Shown here: positions 43,856 through 53,854 of the stretch, piece by piece | Numbering within the stretch: position 1 is the stretch's first letter | Layout of the letters: each line of letters starts with the position of its first letter | DNA from: an uncultured Bacilli bacterium | GTDB lineage: Bacteria; Bacillota_I; Bacilli_A; RF39; UBA660 | Assembly (NCBI GenBank): GCA_934096985.1 | Contig: CAKONC010000001.1 | Coordinates: 349,660 to 413,659 of the forward strand | Length of the DNA stretch: 64,000 bases | Direction: 5' to 3' | Notes under the pieces: generated by a model | The model's input: only the letters and a program-made list of their open reading frames with translations | Databases searched by the model: none | What the model was told of the DNA's origin: nothing | Position numbers and translations under genes: made by a program

Positions 43856-43927
43856 ATCACATTTTCCTTTTCTATATTTAATTTATCATAATATCTATCA
43901 TTTTTCAATGGTAGATTTTTTATTATT

Positions 43928-44389
43928 TTATATATTTTTAAAGTTTTGGATAATTTTTTCTGCATTTTTTTCATTTGACATTACAAGCATTATAACATTA
44001 TCGTTTACCTCTACAATAGTTTTTTCGGCTTCGACGCATATCCATCTACTAGGATTTATGTTTTCTTCAATTTCCTTTTTAGCATTTTGTACATTTTCCT
44101 TATCATCAAGTCTTACGATAACCACTAGATGGGCAACAGATGTCATTTTTGGTTCTGAGGCTATAGCTTCTTTATATTTTATATTAGCATCACCAAGATA
44201 TGTTTTAAAATTATCATTATTAACTATAATTGTATATGTATCAGGAATATCTTTTTTTACACCATTATATGACGTGTTTAAAATATTTTTTAAACTCATA
44301 TTTCTTATATCTTTTTTACCGTTACATCCGCATAGCATAATAATCAATATGAATAATAAATAAGCAAAATAAGTGCGTCTTTTAATCAT
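43928..44389 (-). CDS. Putative lipoprotein, DUF4358-like
   Basis: 153 residues. Signal with lipobox LCGC (Cys about 22), then a region matching the DUF4358 pattern: 'SVAHLVVIVRLDD...V..AKKEIEENINPSRWICVEAEKTIVEVNDNVI'. That domain is found in Firmicute lipoproteins of unknown role. The plus-strand frame over the same DNA is a shadow with no RBS. Confidence 0.75.
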   Translation of the reverse strand: MIKRRTYFAYLLFILIIMLCGCNGKKDIRNMSLKNILNTSYNGVKKDIPDTYTIIVNNDNFKTYLGDANIKYKEAIASEPKMTSVAHLVVIVRLDDKENVQNAKKEIEENINPSRWICVEAEKTIVEVNDNVIMLVMSNEKNAEKIIQNFKNI

Positions 44390-44500
44390 TTTTTCACCTT
44401 ACCCTTATTAGTATTATAACCGATAAAAAATTAAAATAAAATAGTTTATTTTATAATTAAAATATGATAAACTAATTTTAGTTATAGGATGGTAGTTTTT

Positions 44501-45529
44501 ATGAAAAAGTTTTTTAGGGTTTTTGGTAAATGTATGGCATTTGTTGGTGTATTTATATTAATGCTTGTTATTACACTTTATAGTTGTTTACTACTTATAT
44601 GTTACGGCCCTTCGAAGTCCGCAAGAAATATTTTTACAACCACATTTCTTGAAACAGGTGCTTTAAAGTTTGTTGTTCATTTAGTATTACCGAGTAAAAC
44701 AATTAATGAGATAGTAAAAAGTAATTCTTTAAAAGATATGGATAGTAATGTTGACTCTTCATTAATTAATACAAGTTCAGAAAAAACTGATGATATAGTT
44801 ATTGAAGAAGTAAATGGTAGTAACTTTCATGGAACTATGATGATTATATCTAATCCCAAAAGAGTAAAGGTTGCTACGACAGCACCATTTTCTGAATATG
44901 GTAAAACTCTTGATACAATAGTAAAAGAAAATGATGCAGTTGGTGGAGTTAATGGTGGAATATATTTATCTACGGGTAATAAAGGTGGATATCCTATGGG
45001 AGTCGTTGTATCTGACGGAAAAATTGTTTGGAATAGTCCAAATGGAGTGGGATTTCATTTAATCGGCTTTGATGAAAATGATGTATTAAAAATTATTTCA
45101 TTACAAGGCTTAAGTAAAGAGGGCGTTGAGAAACTTGTTCAGGAAGAAAAAATTAGAGATGCTGTTACTTTCCAAGAGGAAGCAAGTGATGCCAATAATC
45201 ATTTCGTTAAATTAATAATTAATGGTGAAAAAAGAGAAAGTAATGGTCTTGGAAGTGGTGCAAATCCTAGAACTGCAATTGGACAAAAAGCTGATGGAAC
45301 CGTACTTTTACTTGTTACAGATGGAAGAGGTGCTTCGGGACATTTAGGAGCAACTGCATCAGACTTAATTGAAGTAATGGAGCAGTATGGCGCAGTTAAT
45401 GCTGCAAACTTAGATGGTGGTTCTTCTTCGACAATGTATTATAATGATAAATATTTGATGACTTCAGTTACTCTTTATTATTCAAATTCATCATGGCGTT
45501 TACCTGAAGCGTTTATAATTACTAAGTAG
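44501..45529 (+). CDS. Phosphodiester glycosidase (NAGPA-domain) family exported protein
   Basis: 342 residues from ATG 44501 (RBS AGGATGG). N-terminal membrane segment (about 12-32). NAGPA/DUF2233 domain with VNGGIYLS near 150, NPRTAIGQ, LLVTDGRG and NLDGGSSSTMYY near 310, the conserved blocks of the phosphodiester alpha-GlcNAcase family; bacterial members are associated with exopolysaccharide or wall glycan turnover. It heads a tight run of envelope genes (next start 7 bp away). Confidence 0.9.
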   Translation: MKKFFRVFGKCMAFVGVFILMLVITLYSCLLLICYGPSKSARNIFTTTFLETGALKFVVHLVLPSKTINEIVKSNSLKDMDSNVDSSLINTSSEKTDDIVIEEVNGSNFHGTMMIISNPKRVKVATTAPFSEYGKTLDTIVKENDAVGGVNGGIYLSTGNKGGYPMGVVVSDGKIVWNSPNGVGFHLIGFDENDVLKIISLQGLSKEGVEKLVQEEKIRDAVTFQEEASDANNHFVKLIINGEKRESNGLGSGANPRTAIGQKADGTVLLLVTDGRGASGHLGATASDLIEVMEQYGAVNAANLDGGSSSTMYYNDKYLMTSVTLYYSNSSWRLPEAFIITK

Positions 45530-45536
45530 GTGTAAA

Positions 45537-46670
45537 ATGAAAAAAAGAAGAAAAAAATTAAGTGGCTTTAAAAAATCTTTATTAATATTTACTTTATTAT
45601 TATTAATATTAAGTGAAGGAGCACTCATATATGTGTCTTCTTGCCTTAAACAATATGAAAAGGGAAATATTGATGGTTATATGTCTACTTTAATAAAAAG
45701 TATGAAAAAAGAGGCTAATAAAGGAAATATAAAAAAATATTTAACTTATAATGATATATCAAATAATTATGAAAAAAATGCTTCATTTGAGGAAGGGTAT
45801 AAAGAAATTTTTAATTCCTCTAAAATATCTTATAAAGCAAGCAAGGAAGATAATGTATATGAGCTTTATGCTGACGATAATTTAATTGCCAGTATTACTC
45901 TTACAAAGACACCAATGCATAAACTAGGACTTTTAACTTTTGAAAAATATGATATTAATAAAATTGAAACATATAGTAAAAATGGGTTATATAATTTAGA
46001 TGTATATGTAAATAATAATTATGATTTATATATAAATGATATTTTAGTTAAAGAGGAAGATTTAGTTTCTAAAGAGGAAATTAAAGAGTATAGTGAAGTT
46101 TACGATAAAGTATCTTTGCCCTATGAAAATCATTATAAAATCACAAATTTAACTAAAAAACCTAAAATTGAAGTAAAAAATAATGGCACTTTGGTAGATG
46201 TAGTTAACGAAAATAATTCTTATTATGCTACCAACTATTTTACCACAGATAGTAAGGATGAAGCTTTTAGTAAACTTACAAATAAAAATTTTGATCCTTT
46301 AGAGTTTGCTAAAAATTGGTCACTATTTTTAACTGCTGATTTAGATGGTGAAAAGTGGGGGCTTTATAAACTAACTCCGAATTTAATCGAAGGAACTGCA
46401 ATTTATAAAAGAGCTTATAGTTGGGCTACGAATGTTGATATCACATTTACATCTTTTCATAGTTTAGATGCTGATACATTTACTAATATTAAAGTCGGTA
46501 ATTACACTATATATAATGATATAGCTTTTGCAGTTGATATTTATTTAGAAAAAAATATGACACTTGTTAATGGTGAAAAAAGAAAAGATATTTTAAATGA
46601 CAGATTTTATTTTGTTTATTATGATGGTGCATATAGATTAGTATCTATGAAATCCAAGGGGGATAAATAA
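45537..46670 (+). CDS. Membrane-anchored extracellular protein, unknown
   Basis: 377 residues: basic KKRRKKLSGFKK start, membrane segment at about 13-33, then an extracellular part. Its shape (an anchor followed by small beta-rich repeats and a C-terminal 'YYDGAYRLVSMKS' segment like an NTF2-fold end) recalls TcaA/YvbJ-type envelope proteins; this is structural impression, not a match. It overlaps the glycosyltransferase gene by 1 nt, so a role in envelope glycan assembly is suggested by context. Confidence 0.75.
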   Translation: MKKRRKKLSGFKKSLLIFTLLLLILSEGALIYVSSCLKQYEKGNIDGYMSTLIKSMKKEANKGNIKKYLTYNDISNNYEKNASFEEGYKEIFNSSKISYKASKEDNVYELYADDNLIASITLTKTPMHKLGLLTFEKYDINKIETYSKNGLYNLDVYVNNNYDLYINDILVKEEDLVSKEEIKEYSEVYDKVSLPYENHYKITNLTKKPKIEVKNNGTLVDVVNENNSYYATNYFTTDSKDEAFSKLTNKNFDPLEFAKNWSLFLTADLDGEKWGLYKLTPNLIEGTAIYKRAYSWATNVDITFTSFHSLDADTFTNIKVGNYTIYNDIAFAVDIYLEKNMTLVNGEKRKDILNDRFYFVYYDGAYRLVSMKSKGDK

Positions 46671-47713
46671 TGGAAGATGTATTTGTTGTAGTACCAACAC
46701 TTAATCCTAATATTGAAATATTTAATGAATTTTTAGAAAAGCTTTTAAAACTTACATCAAATATTTTAGTTTATGATGATGGTTGTAGGAAAGAATATGA
46801 TTCTTTTTTTAAAGAATTAGAAAAGAAAAAAATAATAGTTTTACATCATTATGTTAATTTAGGAAAAGGTAGAGCTATGAAAGATGCTTTTAATTATTTA
46901 CTTTTAAAATATCCAAAATTAAAAGGTGTAGTTACTGCAGATAGTGATGGTCAACATAGCGTTCAGGATATAAAAAAAGTAGCTGAAAAAGTTATTGCTC
47001 ATCCAGATAGTTTAATTCTTGGCTGTAGAGATTTTGACAAAGAGGGCGTTCCCTCTAGAAATAAATTTGGTAATAAAATTACTCGTAGCGTTTTTAAAAC
47101 TTTTGTAGGCCTTTCAATTACTGATACTCAAACTGGCTTAAGAGGCTATCCTAAAAAAGTTATGTGTGAGTTTATGAATGTTAAAGGAGATAGATTTGAG
47201 TATGAAACAAATATGTTAATTGAATCTGTCCAAAAAAATATCTCAATTATTGAAGTGCCAATAGAAACTATATATTTAGAAAATAGTAATAGTGAAAGTC
47301 ATTTTAATCCGGTTAAAGATTCTATTGAAATATATCGTTTATTTATTAAATTTATTTTTGCAGGCCTTTCATCATTTATTGTAGATATATTCTTATTCTG
47401 GTTATTTTCTTTATTTATACCAGGTAAAAATTCAATACTTTTTTCTACGATATGTGCAAGAGTTTTATCAAGTTCATATAACTTTTTAGTTAATGCAAAA
47501 ATGGTATTTAAAAACCAAAATAAAACTTCATTTATTAAATATGCACTATTATGCATAATTCAAATGTTTGTATCTGGATTAAGTGTTGAATATTTATCAT
47601 TTATCTTTGGTGGAGCAAGTGTAATTATGCTAAAACTTTTAGTTGATATTATACTATTTGTAGTAAACTTTGTAATTCAAAGAAAATTTATTTTTATTGG
47701 GGAGAAGAAATGA
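46670..47713 (+). CDS. Glycosyltransferase family 2 fused to a GtrA-like membrane domain
   Basis: 347 residues. Residues 1-220 are a DPM1-like GT2 domain (VVVPTLNP, VTADSDGQH with the DxD, and TDTQTGLRGY). Residues 225-347 hold four membrane segments of a GtrA domain (FIKFIFAGLSSFIVDIFLFW). Such fusions transfer sugars to or from polyprenyl phosphate and help flip the lipid sugar. It overlaps the next gene by 4 nt (ATGA). Confidence 0.9.
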   Translation: MEDVFVVVPTLNPNIEIFNEFLEKLLKLTSNILVYDDGCRKEYDSFFKELEKKKIIVLHHYVNLGKGRAMKDAFNYLLLKYPKLKGVVTADSDGQHSVQDIKKVAEKVIAHPDSLILGCRDFDKEGVPSRNKFGNKITRSVFKTFVGLSITDTQTGLRGYPKKVMCEFMNVKGDRFEYETNMLIESVQKNISIIEVPIETIYLENSNSESHFNPVKDSIEIYRLFIKFIFAGLSSFIVDIFLFWLFSLFIPGKNSILFSTICARVLSSSYNFLVNAKMVFKNQNKTSFIKYALLCIIQMFVSGLSVEYLSFIFGGASVIMLKLLVDIILFVVNFVIQRKFIFIGEKK

Positions 47714-48321
47714 AAAATAAAAAATATTATATTCCATTTACATTTTTAGTGCTTTTTATAGTTAATTCTGTATTAGTAGTTAATAATAAATTTTTAAAAG
47801 TTGATGAAAGTGTTCACAATTTTATAATAAGATATTCATCAGAAATTACTACGAAAGCAATGAAAATTTTTACTTTTTTAGGAAGTACACCTTTCATAAT
47901 TGGACTATGCTTTTTGCTTTTTGTTTTATTTATAGTATTTAAGAAAAAAAGCTTTGCTTATAAATGTGCTGGAGTACTTATCATATCTACATTAATAAAT
48001 AATATTGTAAAAGTAATAATAAGAAGACCTCGTCCAGAGTATATTACGGTTGTTGAGAAAACTTTTTCTTATCCAAGCGGTCACACTATGGCAAGTGCAA
48101 CACTATATGGTTTTTTAATTTATTATATTTGGCATGAAAACTTTGATAAAAATTATAAGATTTTATTTACAATAATTTTATCTATTATACCAATTTTAGT
48201 AGGCATATCTCGTATATATCTTGGTGCACACTATTTTAGTGATGTAATTGGTGGTGCATTTTTATCAATTGCTATTTTAACAAGTATAGATTTGCTAACT
48301 TATAAAAAGGCTTCGAAATAA
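47710..48321 (+). CDS. PAP2 family membrane phosphatase
   Basis: 203 residues, five or six membrane segments, with the three phosphatase motifs: KVIIRRPRP near 100, YPSGHT near 119 and SRIYLGAHYFSDVIGG near 160. The likely substrate is a lipid or polyprenyl (pyro)phosphate, which suits its place after a polyprenyl-linked glycosyltransferase. Confidence 0.92.
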   Translation: MKNKKYYIPFTFLVLFIVNSVLVVNNKFLKVDESVHNFIIRYSSEITTKAMKIFTFLGSTPFIIGLCFLLFVLFIVFKKKSFAYKCAGVLIISTLINNIVKVIIRRPRPEYITVVEKTFSYPSGHTMASATLYGFLIYYIWHENFDKNYKILFTIILSIIPILVGISRIYLGAHYFSDVIGGAFLSIAILTSIDLLTYKKASK

Positions 48322-48333
48322 CGAAGTTTTTTT
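48311..48333 (+). terminator. Terminator of the envelope operon
   Basis: CTTCG / CGAAG stem over the PAP2 stop codon, followed by TTTTTTT. Confidence 0.7.
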
Positions 48334-48390
48334 ATTTATTTTACTATTATATTTTAAATATTTATGTTAGTATTATAGTTGGTGATAGTA

Positions 48391-49074
48391 GTGAAATTAG
48401 TAGTGGAAAACCTAACAAAAGAATATGGAAATAATTTGGTCTTAGATGATGTATCTTTTACTTTTGAAAGCGGCAAAATATATGGACTTTTAGGTCGAAA
48501 TGGAAGTGGTAAAACTACATTTTTTAATTGTTTAGATGGATTAATTAATTACAAAAAAGGTAAATTTTATATTGATGATACTCAAATTAATTCAAATGAC
48601 ATAGGCTTTGTACTAACTAGTCCAATGCTTCCTGAATTTCTAACTGGCTATGAGTTTATTAAAACATATATGGAAATAAATAAAATCGAAGAAAAAAATA
48701 AAATAGATGAATACTTTAATATGGTTTCTTTTGCAAAAGAGGATCAAGATAAATTAATCAAAGATTATTCTTCGGGTATGAAAAATAAAATTCAGATTTT
48801 AATGTGTATAATATCAAAGCCAAAGATTATTTTATTGGATGAACCATTAACTTCAATAGATGTTGTGGTTGCTAAGGAAATAAAAGATATTTTTAAAACT
48901 TTAAAGAGTGATCATATTATTATATTTTCAACTCATATTTTGGAGCTTGCTACGAGTATGTGTGATGAAATTGTAATTTTAAATAATAAAAAATTAGAAT
49001 TAATAGATTCGAAAATTATTAAATCAAAATTTTTTGAGGACAAAATTGTGGAGATTTTAAAAAATGAAAAATGA
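48391..49074 (+). CDS. ABC transporter ATP-binding protein
   Basis: 227 residues from GTG 48391 (RBS GGTGAT). Walker A GRNGSGKT near residue 35, signature YSSGM, Walker B IILLDEP, and switch His in FSTHIL. It is the nucleotide-binding half of an exporter together with the overlapping membrane protein that follows (11 nt overlap). Substrate unknown. Confidence 0.93.
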   Translation: MKLVVENLTKEYGNNLVLDDVSFTFESGKIYGLLGRNGSGKTTFFNCLDGLINYKKGKFYIDDTQINSNDIGFVLTSPMLPEFLTGYEFIKTYMEINKIEEKNKIDEYFNMVSFAKEDQDKLIKDYSSGMKNKIQILMCIISKPKIILLDEPLTSIDVVVAKEIKDIFKTLKSDHIIIFSTHILELATSMCDEIVILNNKKLELIDSKIIKSKFFEDKIVEILKNEK

Positions 49075-50629
49075 TATTAAACTTCATAATTTTATTCAAA
49101 AATTTAATTTAAATATAACTGTTAATCAGTTTATATATTTTTTGTCTCATGCATTTTTATTATCACATTTTTTTAATGAGGATTTAACTAGTGAATATGA
49201 GGCCAAAAGTGGAATCAACTTAGCTTTTTATTCATTTCAGTTTCTATATAAAGTATTAAAATTTTCTATCATATCAGCAATATTTATTTTTCTATTTAAA
49301 GACGCCAAGAATATGTTTATATTTTTCTTTCTTTTATACATAGTTATAAGCTGCATTTTTAATAAAATTACAAAATTTACAATAAAAGAATATAATTTAA
49401 TAAAATTATTAAGATTTGACGCAAATAGGTATGGAAAATACAAAATAAAATATGCTATATTTTCAAATGTTTTTTATCAAATTCTACCAATGTTTTATAT
49501 TTCTAAAGCTTTACATCTTAATATATTAATAGTTTTTATAGCTATTATAGCATCTTTAGGAATAAAACTAATTATTGAATGTTTATTCTTAGAAAAAATT
49601 AAGAGAAATAATTATTATTTAAAAAATAATTATTTACTTAAAATTATATTTTTTGTATTATTAATTTTTCTTACTATAAGTATGTATTTTTTAGATGTCT
49701 ATTTACCAAACAAGCAAATGATATACATAAGCCTTATAATTATATTTCTTTCGGTATTAATTTTTAAAAAAATATATAATTTTGATTACGAAAAGTTATA
49801 TAAAATAAATTTAAATGAAGAATTTATTGTTAAACAAAGAATGATTAATAATGTAAATAGTCAAGAAATGGTGATGGCAAGAGCAAATAAGCAAACATAT
49901 GATATAAATCAAAAGGACGATAAAAATGTAGGATATAAATATCTTTTTAGTATGTTTATAAAAAGAAATAATAAAAATTATATTGGAAATCATAAAAGAC
50001 TATATATTATTTGTTTTGCTATATGCATAATTAGTTTATTTTTGCCTTTAATATTAAAAGAAAAAAATATAATTAATCTTATTTTTAATTATAATTACGC
50101 TTTATTTATAATTGTGTATTATTTATGTTTATATTCAAATAATTTTTTATATGCATGTTTTATGGATATAGATAGATTTTTAATTAATTATAATTTTTAT
50201 CGATCATCTTCGAGCATTAAAGAAAATATGATGCTTAGGTTAAAATATACATTAAAAAGAAATATAATTCCGTCACTTACATTTAGCACTGTAATAATTC
50301 TATTTTATTTAATCTATGACTTTAATGCAAGCTTTTCAAAAGTAGTGGTTTTGTGTTTGCTACCAATCATATTATCAATGTTTTATTCAATGTATTATTT
50401 ATTTTGTTATTATATATTCCAACCATATTCTTTTGATGGCTCACTAGTTAATAAACATACTAAGACTTTTGATGGTATTATTTGGCTTATTACATATTTC
50501 TTATTTGATAATGAAGTTAAATTCAATTTATTATCTTTATCAATAACTACTTTAATACTTTTTATTATAAGCGCTATATTTTACTACGTTATTATTACGA
50601 AAGGAACAAAATCGTTTAGAGTGAGGTAG
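49064..50629 (+). CDS. ABC transporter membrane subunit, multi-pass
   Basis: 521 residues with roughly ten or more hydrophobic segments and a basic middle loop (about 245-310). No recognised permease signature, but its start lies inside the ATPase gene, so it is most likely the cognate permease. The layout resembles large bacteriocin or peptide exporter permeases of Gram-positives. A CPBP protease follows 3 bp later. Confidence 0.75.
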   Translation: MKNDIKLHNFIQKFNLNITVNQFIYFLSHAFLLSHFFNEDLTSEYEAKSGINLAFYSFQFLYKVLKFSIISAIFIFLFKDAKNMFIFFFLLYIVISCIFNKITKFTIKEYNLIKLLRFDANRYGKYKIKYAIFSNVFYQILPMFYISKALHLNILIVFIAIIASLGIKLIIECLFLEKIKRNNYYLKNNYLLKIIFFVLLIFLTISMYFLDVYLPNKQMIYISLIIIFLSVLIFKKIYNFDYEKLYKINLNEEFIVKQRMINNVNSQEMVMARANKQTYDINQKDDKNVGYKYLFSMFIKRNNKNYIGNHKRLYIICFAICIISLFLPLILKEKNIINLIFNYNYALFIIVYYLCLYSNNFLYACFMDIDRFLINYNFYRSSSSIKENMMLRLKYTLKRNIIPSLTFSTVIILFYLIYDFNASFSKVVVLCLLPIILSMFYSMYYLFCYYIFQPYSFDGSLVNKHTKTFDGIIWLITYFLFDNEVKFNLLSLSITTLILFIISAIFYYVIITKGTKSFRVR

Positions 50630-50632
50630 CAT

Positions 50633-51520
50633 ATGAAAGAAGAAAAAAGAAATTATTTAAAAGAATTTAGATGGGTTTCATGCTTTTTATTATTTTTTAG
50701 TTTGTTTGGAACAACATTTACTATGGGTTCCATGGTACTTACGGAAATTTTAAGTTATTTTACAGATAATAAAGACCTTTCATTATTTTTATCTGAATTA
50801 GGATTATATGCTGCAACTATCTACACATATTATGTTGGTTATAGAACATTTTTAAAAAAATGGCATCAAAAAATAGACGTTAGGCCTAAAAATGTAAATA
50901 TATTAAATTTTATTTTAGATATAATTATTTCCATAATTTTAGTAAGATTTATTTGGATAATTTGGCAATATATTATTGATTTTTTAAACTATAATCCGGT
51001 ATCATCGGATGAAAGCATTGGCATTTTATCATATTTATATATAGTCATAATAGCTCCGATAATCGAAGAAATTATTATGAGAGGTTATATATTAAAAATT
51101 TTACAAAAGTATGGTAAATATGTAAGTATCATTATATCCTCTATATTTTTTGGTTTATTTCATGGTACTTTTACTCAAGCAATTCCATGTATATTTATAG
51201 GGCTTATTTTTGCAAATCTTGCTGTTAAATATAAATCAGTTTTGCCTTCGATAATTGTTCATATCATTACAAATTTTATATCTGTTATTAATATAGATAG
51301 TGGTGCATTTTTAACGGTAATAAAAGCTATAATAATTATTTTATCTATAGTAACGCTTATATATCTATTAACCATAAATTGCAAAAATATAAAGAAAATA
51401 TTTAGTGAAATAAAAATAAGTTTTTCATTAAAGCTTAAAAGTGCAGCATATATTATATTTGTTATTTCAGAATTATTTAATATAGTTTTTGATGCAATCG
51501 GAGGTATTTATCACCATTAA
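50633..51520 (+). CDS. CPBP family intramembrane glutamic protease
   Basis: 295 residues, about eight membrane segments. Family motifs: EEIIMRG near 143, FFGLFHG near 180, and HIITN near 223, i.e. EExxxR, FxxxH and HxxxN. Relatives (Rce1/Abi type) cleave membrane-embedded peptides and accompany bacteriocin or peptide-export loci. It is the last gene of the ABC exporter operon, so processing or immunity for the exported peptide is plausible. Confidence 0.9.
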   Translation: MKEEKRNYLKEFRWVSCFLLFFSLFGTTFTMGSMVLTEILSYFTDNKDLSLFLSELGLYAATIYTYYVGYRTFLKKWHQKIDVRPKNVNILNFILDIIISIILVRFIWIIWQYIIDFLNYNPVSSDESIGILSYLYIVIIAPIIEEIIMRGYILKILQKYGKYVSIIISSIFFGLFHGTFTQAIPCIFIGLIFANLAVKYKSVLPSIIVHIITNFISVINIDSGAFLTVIKAIIIILSIVTLIYLLTINCKNIKKIFSEIKISFSLKLKSAAYIIFVISELFNIVFDAIGGIYHH

Positions 51521-51548
51521 AATTTTATTCTAGCAATATAAAATTTTT
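51519..51548 (+). terminator. Terminator of the ABC-CPBP operon
   Basis: AAATTTTAT / ATAAAATTT stem ending in TTTTT. A TGTTATACT extended -10 for the next gene follows at 51551-51559. Confidence 0.6.
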
Positions 51549-51579
51549 GATGTTATACTAAATGTAAGGAGATGAAAAA

Positions 51580-52836
51580 ATGAAAGTACCTTTTAAGGCA
51601 GGTAATATTTTAATACCAAAAAATGTTGATATGCATAAATGGAGCGTTGTAGCTTGTGATCAATATACATCAGAACCAAAATACTGGGAAGAAGTAGAAA
51701 GTATTGTTAAAGATGCACCATCAACACTTAGAATTACTCTTCCAGAGATATATCTAAACGATGAAAATGTTTCTGAAAGAATTCAAAAAATTAATTTAAC
51801 TATGGAGGATTATCTTAAAGAAGATATATTTACTGAATTAAATAATTCAATGGTATATCTTGAAAGAACTCAAAGTGATGGAAAAGTGCGTGAAGGATTG
51901 ATGGGAATTGTTGACCTTGAAGACTATTCTTATGAAAAAGGATCTCAAACATTAATTAGAGCTACTGAAAAAACTGTAATTGAAAGAATTCCACCGAGAA
52001 TGAAAGTAAGAGAAAATGCTTTATTAGAGCTTCCTCATATTATGATTCTAATAGATGATGAAAAGAAAAATATCATTGAAAGTTTAAAAAATAAAGTTAA
52101 TGAAAAAGACGCGGTTTATGATTTTGACTTAATGCAAAATGGTGGACATATTAAAGGTTATAAACTAGGTAGTGATGTAATTAATGAAGTTATTTCTTCA
52201 TTAGAGGCTTTAGCAGATAAATCTTATTTTGAAAAGAAATATAATGTTTCAGATAAAGGCGTTTTATTATTTGCTATGGGTGATGGAAATCATTCACTTG
52301 CAACTGCAAAGGCATGCTATGAAAAATTAAAGGAAACTGAAGGAGATAAAGCCTTAGAAAGTCCTGCAAGATATGCTTTAGTAGAACTTGTAAATCTTCA
52401 TAGTAGTGCTCTAGAATTCGAGGCAATTCATCGTGTTGTATTTGACACAGATGTAAAAGATTTACTTGATAATTTATATAAATATTATGATATAAATGAA
52501 AATGGTAATGGTCAAAAATTTACGATTGTTACATCAGATGAAGAAAAAGATTTATATATAGTAAATCCTAAATCTAATATTGCTGTAGGTTCAATTCAAA
52601 TGTTCTTAGATGAATATTTAAGTAATCATAAAGGCTCAATCGATTATATTCATGGTGAAGATGTTACAAAAAAGCTTGGTTCTAAAGAAAATAATATAGG
52701 TTTTATATTTGACGCTATGGCAAAAGAAGATTTATTTAAAACTGTAATTTTGGATGGTGCTCTTCCTAGAAAAACATTTAGTATGGGCCATAGTTATGAC
52801 AAGAGATTTTATTTAGAGGCAAGAAAAATAAAATAG
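51580..52836 (+). CDS. DUF1015 family protein
   Basis: 418 residues with the family start (FKAGNILIPKNVD, VVACDQYTS.P.YW) and central MGDGNHSLATAKA, ARYALVELVNLHS, and IHRVVF blocks of DUF1015. Cytoplasmic. Function unestablished; relatives often lie near serine/threonine or amino-acid metabolism genes, which is not the case here. RBS AAGGAGATG. Confidence 0.9.
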   Translation: MKVPFKAGNILIPKNVDMHKWSVVACDQYTSEPKYWEEVESIVKDAPSTLRITLPEIYLNDENVSERIQKINLTMEDYLKEDIFTELNNSMVYLERTQSDGKVREGLMGIVDLEDYSYEKGSQTLIRATEKTVIERIPPRMKVRENALLELPHIMILIDDEKKNIIESLKNKVNEKDAVYDFDLMQNGGHIKGYKLGSDVINEVISSLEALADKSYFEKKYNVSDKGVLLFAMGDGNHSLATAKACYEKLKETEGDKALESPARYALVELVNLHSSALEFEAIHRVVFDTDVKDLLDNLYKYYDINENGNGQKFTIVTSDEEKDLYIVNPKSNIAVGSIQMFLDEYLSNHKGSIDYIHGEDVTKKLGSKENNIGFIFDAMAKEDLFKTVILDGALPRKTFSMGHSYDKRFYLEARKIK

Positions 52837-52845
52837 AAACTTTTA

Positions 52846-52878
52846 AAATATGAGACATTTTAGTTTCATATTTTTTTT
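52846..52878 (+). terminator. Terminator
   Basis: AAATATGAGAC / GTTTCATATTT stem followed by TTTTT. Confidence 0.8.
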
Positions 52879-52925
52879 ATGTATATTATAATAAGTATAT
52901 AAGAGTAGGAAGGTAGTAAGACTTT

Positions 52926-53801
52926 ATGAAAAAAATGTATGATTGGAATTATAATGAATTTTTTAAAGCAATTATTGGAGTTATTATATATTCTGTAGGT
53001 ATTAACTTTTTTATAAGGCCAATAGGACTATTTAATGGTGGCATTTTAGGGCTTTCTCAGCTTTTAAATTCCCTTTGTATAAAACTATTTTCTTTAGGTC
53101 CGACTTTTAATATTTCTGGCATTTTAAATTTACTTTTTAATATTCCTCTTTTGGTGCTTGCATATAAAAAAATTAATGATACATTTTTAAGAAGAACATT
53201 ACTTTGTATAGCAGTTCAAACAATAGTACTATCATTTATTCCAATACCAAAAGAACCTATTGTTAAAGATTTTTTAACGTCAACACTTATTGGTAGTCTT
53301 CTTGCGGGAATTGGTAGTGGTATGATATTTTCAACCGGAGGGTCATGTGGCGGAACAGACATTATTGGCGTAATAGCCTCACTTAATAGTAAAAATGCTG
53401 GAGTCGGAAAAATTTCTCTTTATATAAACTCAGTCATATACGTAATAAGTGGAATATTCTTTGGTATTAATACTATGATATACTCAATGCTATATTCGAT
53501 TTTTGCTTCTTTTATAGTGGATAAAAATCACGAAAAAAATATTTGTACAACCGCAATGATTTTTACAAAAAATGATCCAGATAACATTATTAAATACATA
53601 AAGAATACTTTAAAAAGAGATGCAACTTTCTGGAAAGGAAAAGGTGGTTATGAAAATTCCACTACATATATTACTTATGTTGCACTTTCAAAGTATGAGT
53701 TATCTATTTTAGAAAAAGATATCAGTAAATATGATAGTTCTGCGTTTATCATTATAAATGAGGGCGTTAATATAGATGGTAATTTTCAAAGAAAGATTTA
53801 G
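52926..53801 (+). CDS. YitT family membrane protein
   Basis: 291 residues: five or six membrane segments with NGGILGLSQL near 39 and GGSCGGTDIIG near 139, then a C-terminal DUF2179 domain (about 210-291, KRDATFWKGKGGYENSTTY). This is the YitT/YvjA architecture. Transport or binding function is suspected but not established. The ATG follows GTAGGAAGGTAG. Confidence 0.9.
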   Translation: MKKMYDWNYNEFFKAIIGVIIYSVGINFFIRPIGLFNGGILGLSQLLNSLCIKLFSLGPTFNISGILNLLFNIPLLVLAYKKINDTFLRRTLLCIAVQTIVLSFIPIPKEPIVKDFLTSTLIGSLLAGIGSGMIFSTGGSCGGTDIIGVIASLNSKNAGVGKISLYINSVIYVISGIFFGINTMIYSMLYSIFASFIVDKNHEKNICTTAMIFTKNDPDNIIKYIKNTLKRDATFWKGKGGYENSTTYITYVALSKYELSILEKDISKYDSSAFIIINEGVNIDGNFQRKI

Positions 53802-53854
53802 TGTCAAAAGTATTTATTTAAAACTAGTTAAATATATTTATTATAGGTGATTAT

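Noticed and set aside
43908..44363. Plus-strand ORF of 151 codons
   Set aside because: No ribosome site and biased composition; the minus-strand frame has a lipobox and a recognisable domain.
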